Positions 60,516-64,000 of a stretch of 64,000 bases of DNA are shown here, in pieces (positions within the stretch are counted from its first letter, which is position 1; every line of letters starts with the position of its first letter). The notes under the pieces were generated by a model, which saw only the letters and a list, made by a program, of their open reading frames with translations, ran no database searches and was not told where the DNA came from. The position numbers and the translations under genes are program-made. Source of the DNA: Bacillota bacterium (GTDB taxonomy: Bacteria; Bacillota; UBA4882; UBA8346); assembly GCA_023401925.1 (NCBI GenBank), contig JAEXDA010000034.1, positions 1 through 64,000 on the forward strand, read 5' to 3'.

Positions 60516-61526
60516 ATGCTGAAGGAAAGTTTAGCCAAGTTAATCCGTAAGGAAGACTTAACGGAAGCAGAGATGGTTGAGGCTACCAATTTGATTATGG
60601 AAGGTCAGGCTTCCCAGGCCCAGATCGGTAGTTTCCTGACGGCCTTGCGGCTCAAAGGGGAGACCGTGACCGAGATTGCCGGGGCGGCTAAGGTTATGCG
60701 GGAAAAAGCTTTAAAAGTCAAATATGAAGCGCCGGTTGTCATTGATACCTGCGGGACCGGCGGCGATGGTGCCAATACTTTTAATATTTCCACGACTGCC
60801 GCTTTTATTGTCGCGGCTGCCGGTATTCCGGTGGCCAAACACGGGAACCGGGCCATGTCCAGCCGTTGCGGCAGCGCCGATTTGTTGGAAGCGCTGGGAG
60901 TCAAAGTGGATTTGCCCCCGGAAAGGGTGGAGAAATGTTTACAAGAAGCAGGCATCGGATTTCTTTTTGCGCCGGCCTTTCACTCCGCCATGAAATATGT
61001 GGTGGGACCCCGGCGTGAACTCGGCTTTCGGACAATTTTTAATGTTTTGGGGCCCCTCACCAACCCTGCGGGAGCGAATTGCCAGTTATTAGGAGTCTAT
61101 GACCATTCGCTTACCGGGATCATTGCGGAGGTTTTGCAAAAGTTAGGCGCCAAAAGGGCCATGGTAGTTCACGGAGGCGGGGGTCTGGATGAATTATCCT
61201 TGGAAGGAGTCAATCAAGTTAGTTTCTTAAAAGATGGAATTATTGAAACTTTTTCATTCCGGGCTGAGGATGCAGGTTTGGAGCCCGCCTCCAACGCGCA
61301 ATTAAGGGGAGAAACCCCCAGGGATAATGCTCTGGTGACCGAATCCATACTAAGTGGCGCCGAACAAGGCCCCAGGCTTTCGGTTGTATTGTTGAATGCT
61401 GCCGCGGCGCTGATGGCGGCGGGAGTTGCCGTTGATTTTAAAGCGGGTATTGCCGCGGCCCGCCGGTTGATTGATGAAGGGCTCGCCTTTAATAAGTTGC
61501 AACAATTACGAAGAATAGCGGTTTGA
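60516..61526 (+). CDS. trpD: Anthranilate phosphoribosyltransferase
   Basis: Transfers phosphoribose from PRPP to anthranilate. The 336-residue protein has the N-terminal helical domain (LTEAEMVEATNLIMEGQASQ) and the PRPP site DTCGTGGDGANTFNIST, KHGNRAMSSRCGSADLLEALG, GPRRELGFRTIFNVLGPLTN-type segment (residues about 165-185) and VVHGGGGLDELSLEG. The ATG is 15 bp after trpG. Confidence 0.96.
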   Translation: MLKESLAKLIRKEDLTEAEMVEATNLIMEGQASQAQIGSFLTALRLKGETVTEIAGAAKVMREKALKVKYEAPVVIDTCGTGGDGANTFNISTTAAFIVAAAGIPVAKHGNRAMSSRCGSADLLEALGVKVDLPPERVEKCLQEAGIGFLFAPAFHSAMKYVVGPRRELGFRTIFNVLGPLTNPAGANCQLLGVYDHSLTGIIAEVLQKLGAKRAMVVHGGGGLDELSLEGVNQVSFLKDGIIETFSFRAEDAGLEPASNAQLRGETPRDNALVTESILSGAEQGPRLSVVLLNAAAALMAAGVAVDFKAGIAAARRLIDEGLAFNKLQQLRRIAV

Positions 61527-61537
61527 TGAGGTAAATC

Positions 61538-62332
61538 ATGTTTCTAGATGAAATATTACGATCCAAGAAAACCGAAATTGCCGTCCAAAAGGAGAAGCGC
61601 CCCTTTCGGGAGATCGAACGGGACCTTTACCGGTGTCCGCCGGTCCGGCCTTTTGAAAAGAGCTTGCGGGGAGAAGCCATCCGTTTAATTGCTGAAGTCA
61701 AAAAGGCGTCTCCCTCAAAGGGATTACTGTGTCCCAACTTTAATCCGGCGGCGCTGGCCAAAAGCTACGAATCGGGAGGAGCCGCGGCGATTTCAGTCCT
61801 TACCGATGAAAAGTTCTTTCAAGGGTCTTTGGAGTATTTGAAACAAGTAAAAGAAGCTACTTTAGGCACTCCGGTTTTGCGGAAAGATTTTATCCTGGAT
61901 CCTTATCAACTGGTCCAGGCCAGACTGGCTGGAGCCGATGGAGTTCTTCTTATTGTAGCGGCACTAACCAAAGAGGATTTCCATTTATTGTTGCAAGAGG
62001 CCGTATCATTGGATTTAGCGCCACTGGTGGAAGTCCATAATCAGAAAGAACTTGACATCGCTCTGGAAGATGGGGCAAGGATTATCGGGATCAATAACCG
62101 TGATTTAACAACTTTTGAGGTTGCTTTGGGGACGACATACCGGTTGCTGGAGGCCCTCCCTGGGTCCTGCAGGCGTGCCATCACGATAGTATCGGAGAGC
62201 GGCATCCAAAATCGCCGCGATATCGAAGAGCTTGCTGAAGCGGGTGTTGATGCCGTTTTGATTGGTGAGTCGATCGTGACTGCAGAAGATCCGGAGCGGA
62301 AAATTCATGAGTTGTTGGGGGTTGACGGATGA
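61538..62332 (+). CDS. trpC: Indole-3-glycerol phosphate synthase
   Basis: Closes the indole ring from carboxyphenylamino-deoxyribulose phosphate. The 264-residue TIM barrel has LIAEVKKASPSKGLL (catalytic Glu and Lys), ISVLTDEKFFQGSLEYL, VLRKDFILDPYQLVQARLAG, IIGINNRDLTTFEV, VSESGIQNRRDIEELAEAGV and GVDAVLIGESIV. It overlaps trpF by four bases (ATGA). A separate trpF shows it is not the fused enterobacterial type. Confidence 0.96.
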   Translation: MFLDEILRSKKTEIAVQKEKRPFREIERDLYRCPPVRPFEKSLRGEAIRLIAEVKKASPSKGLLCPNFNPAALAKSYESGGAAAISVLTDEKFFQGSLEYLKQVKEATLGTPVLRKDFILDPYQLVQARLAGADGVLLIVAALTKEDFHLLLQEAVSLDLAPLVEVHNQKELDIALEDGARIIGINNRDLTTFEVALGTTYRLLEALPGSCRRAITIVSESGIQNRRDIEELAEAGVDAVLIGESIVTAEDPERKIHELLGVDG

Positions 62333-62940
62333 TTCCGGTGAAAATATGCGGGATTACCCGCCTGGGAGATGCCTTGGCTTGTGTTCATCAGGGCGTATCC
62401 GCTCTGGGATTCGTATTTGCGCCGTCGAAGCGCCGGATAACCGTAGCCGAAGCCTATGAGATATCCCGGGAAATACCGCCCTTTATCACCAAAGTGGGGG
62501 TTTTTGTAAATGAAGATGCCTTAGTGATTCGTGAAATTTTAAAAGATTGCCGGCTTGATTTGGCCCAATTGCACGGAATCGAATCCCAGGCGATTGCCGA
62601 TGTTTTACCGGGACGTGTGATTAAGGCATTTAAGGCGGGATTGGACCAACCGGATCCGGCGTGGCGGGATCTACCCATCCGGGCCATTTTAATTGACGCT
62701 TTTTGCGCCGGTTCCCAAGGGGGGACTGGGAAAACTTTCGATTGGAATTTGTTTGAAGGATTCCGGAGTTTGGGTTATCCGATGATTTTGGCCGGCGGCT
62801 TGCATCCGGGAAACATTCAAACCGCGATCGAAACCGCCAAACCCGGTGCCGTCGATTTATCGAGCGGCGTGGAGATGGAACCGGGGATTAAAGATCACCG
62901 GAAAATCGGGGAATTGATGAGCAATGTCCGGAAAATATGA
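62329..62940 (+). CDS. trpF: Phosphoribosylanthranilate isomerase
   Basis: Amadori isomerase between TrpD and TrpC. The 203-residue TIM barrel has VKICGITRLGDALACVHQGV (catalytic Cys), GFVFAPSKRRI, VGVFVNEDA, LAQLHGIES, ILIDAFCAGSQGGTGKTFDW (catalytic Asp), LAGGLHPGNIQTAI and VDLSSGVEMEPGIKDH. The start overlaps the trpC stop, indicating coupling. Confidence 0.96.
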   Translation: MIPVKICGITRLGDALACVHQGVSALGFVFAPSKRRITVAEAYEISREIPPFITKVGVFVNEDALVIREILKDCRLDLAQLHGIESQAIADVLPGRVIKAFKAGLDQPDPAWRDLPIRAILIDAFCAGSQGGTGKTFDWNLFEGFRSLGYPMILAGGLHPGNIQTAIETAKPGAVDLSSGVEMEPGIKDHRKIGELMSNVRKI

Positions 62941-62959
62941 GACAGGAGTGAAAAATCAA

Positions 62960-64000
62960 GTGAATACCAAACGACAGGAATGGTACTTCGGATCCTATGG
63001 CGGCCGGTATGTACCGGAAACTTTAATGGCAGCTCTCGACGAACTTGACGCCGCCTATCAAAAATACGCCCAAGATCCGGATTTTATCGCTGAATTGGAA
63101 GATTTATACCAACATTATTCGGGACGGCCGACTCCCTTATACTATGCCTCTCGTTTCAGCCGGGAACTTGGCGGGGGAAAAGTGTACATGAAACGGGAGG
63201 ACTTAAACCACACCGGGGCTCACAAAATCAACAACACGTTAGGCCAGATTTTACTGGCCAAGCGCATGGGCAAAAAAAGGATTATCGCTGAAACCGGCGC
63301 CGGGCAGCATGGGGTGGCCACCGCGACCGTGGCGGCGAAGTTTGGAATGGAATGTGTGGTTTTTATGGGGGAAGTGGATATTGCCCGCCAATCCTTGAAT
63401 GTTTTCCGGATGAAGCTATTGGGGGCCGAAGTCAGGCCGGTTTCTTCCGGCAACCGTACTTTAAAAGATGCCATGAATGAAGCATTACGAGACTGGGTCG
63501 CCAATGTCGACGATACTTTTTATATTCTCGGCACAGTGGGAGGACCCCATCCTTATCCGGGTATGGTCCGGGATTTTCAATCGGTGATCGGCAGAGAGAC
63601 CAAAAAACAAATCCTGGAGGCCGAGGGAAAATTGCCTGATTGTATCGTGGCTTGTGTAGGCGGGGGTAGCAATTCCATGGGGATTTTTCATGAGTTCATT
63701 CCCGAGACTTCAGTCCGGCTCATTGGAGTCGAGGCCGCCGGCAAAGGAATTGAAACCGGGGAACATGCGGCGAGTCTGGGACATGGAAAACCCGGGGTCT
63801 TGCATGGCGCTTTAAGCTATTTGCTTTCCGATCCAGAGGGCCAGGTGATCGAGGCTTATTCGATCTCGGCGGGGCTGGATTATCCCGGTGTCGGTCCGGA
63901 ACACAGTTTTCTCAGGGACAGCGGCCGGGCGGTTTACCATTCCATTACCGATGCAGAAGCTTTAAAAGGTTTCGAATATCTTACCAAAACCGAAGGGATT
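62960..64000 (+). CDS. trpB: Tryptophan synthase beta chain (3' end outside window)
   Basis: Condenses indole with serine. The first 347 residues are present and in frame to the window edge; full-length TrpB is about 395. Seen are WYFGSYGGRYVPETLMAAL, SGRPTPLYYASRFS, the PLP lysine in LNHTGAHKINNTLGQ, AETGAGQHGVATATVAAKFG, GTVGGPHPYPGMVRDFQ, the phosphate loop VGGGSNSMGIF and DYPGVGPEHSFL. GTG 62960 follows AGGAGTG. trpA is expected next. Confidence 0.96.
   Translation, partial: MNTKRQEWYFGSYGGRYVPETLMAALDELDAAYQKYAQDPDFIAELEDLYQHYSGRPTPLYYASRFSRELGGGKVYMKREDLNHTGAHKINNTLGQILLAKRMGKKRIIAETGAGQHGVATATVAAKFGMECVVFMGEVDIARQSLNVFRMKLLGAEVRPVSSGNRTLKDAMNEALRDWVANVDDTFYILGTVGGPHPYPGMVRDFQSVIGRETKKQILEAEGKLPDCIVACVGGGSNSMGIFHEFIPETSVRLIGVEAAGKGIETGEHAASLGHGKPGVLHGALSYLLSDPEGQVIEAYSISAGLDYPGVGPEHSFLRDSGRAVYHSITDAEALKGFEYLTKTEGI

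Overview
The window comes from an endospore-forming, Gram-positive bacterium of the Firmicutes (Bacillota). It carries spo0A, spoIVB, a triple SPOCS (DUF3794) protein, ytaF, fapR and the tryptophan-sensing protein TRAP (mtrB). Base composition is moderate and TTG/GTG starts with strong Shine-Dalgarno sites are frequent. I suspect a clostridial or limnochordial lineage rather than Bacillus itself, but there is no rRNA or other marker here to settle that. No tRNA, rRNA, CRISPR array, insertion sequence or intact prophage was seen.

Layout. 1-9000: a 42-bp tandem repeat, a YitT-type membrane protein, a peroxiredoxin, a membrane metallophosphoesterase, a decayed gene, and a complete branched-chain amino-acid ABC importer (livKHMGF). 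9000-14500: two paralogous 55-56-residue proteins around a phage-type ABA-sandwich protein, then two different glutamine synthetases (GSI and GSIII). 14500-16160: two tandem exported paralogs of unknown function with near-identical promoters. 16230-20600: fapR-fabH under a FapR operator, a diguanylate cyclase and obg. 20600-29450: a housekeeping run (yhbY, proB, proA, nadD, an RRM protein, yajQ, a PilZ protein, yqeK, rsfS, leuS). 29450-36530: a YgjP-like metalloprotease, spoIVB, spo0A, then a steA/steB/glycosyltransferase/MraY-like cluster and rnhA. 36670-38480: split transketolase. 38500-41820: two metal-sensing RNAs in a row, an M-box in front of a membrane-less MgtE-like protein and a NiCo-type element in front of a cation diffusion facilitator. 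41810-50540: ytaF, a frameshifted small membrane gene, SPOCS-repeat proteins, a glycosyltransferase, a class B penicillin-binding protein and a histidine-kinase remnant. 50670-57010: a structured leader with two terminators before malic enzyme, a NarL-type two-component system, an anchored protein that may be an alpha/alpha-toroid, and a membrane protein with a TrkA_C-like end.

57050-64000: the most striking part is a tryptophan operon that carries its own regulator. A consensus promoter drives mtrB (TRAP). Directly after mtrB lies a leader with NAG triplets at exact 5-nt period (seven AG-ending triplets, then four more about 100 nt later, eleven in all, which equals the subunit number of TRAP), ending in an intrinsic terminator. 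The first structural gene is an in-frame fusion of DAHP synthase (entry to the shikimate pathway) with anthranilate synthase component I (TrpE). Then follow trpG, trpD, trpC, trpF and trpB, which runs off the window. NAG triplets with the same spacing also lie over the ribosome-binding sites of the fusion gene and of trpD. The layout suggests that one RNA-binding protein, encoded at the head of its own target transcript, controls both the start of aromatic biosynthesis and the tryptophan branch.

Small decay events (4002-4423, 42679-43000, 50189-50536, 50857-51158) are scattered between intact operons and were read by hand from frame changes.
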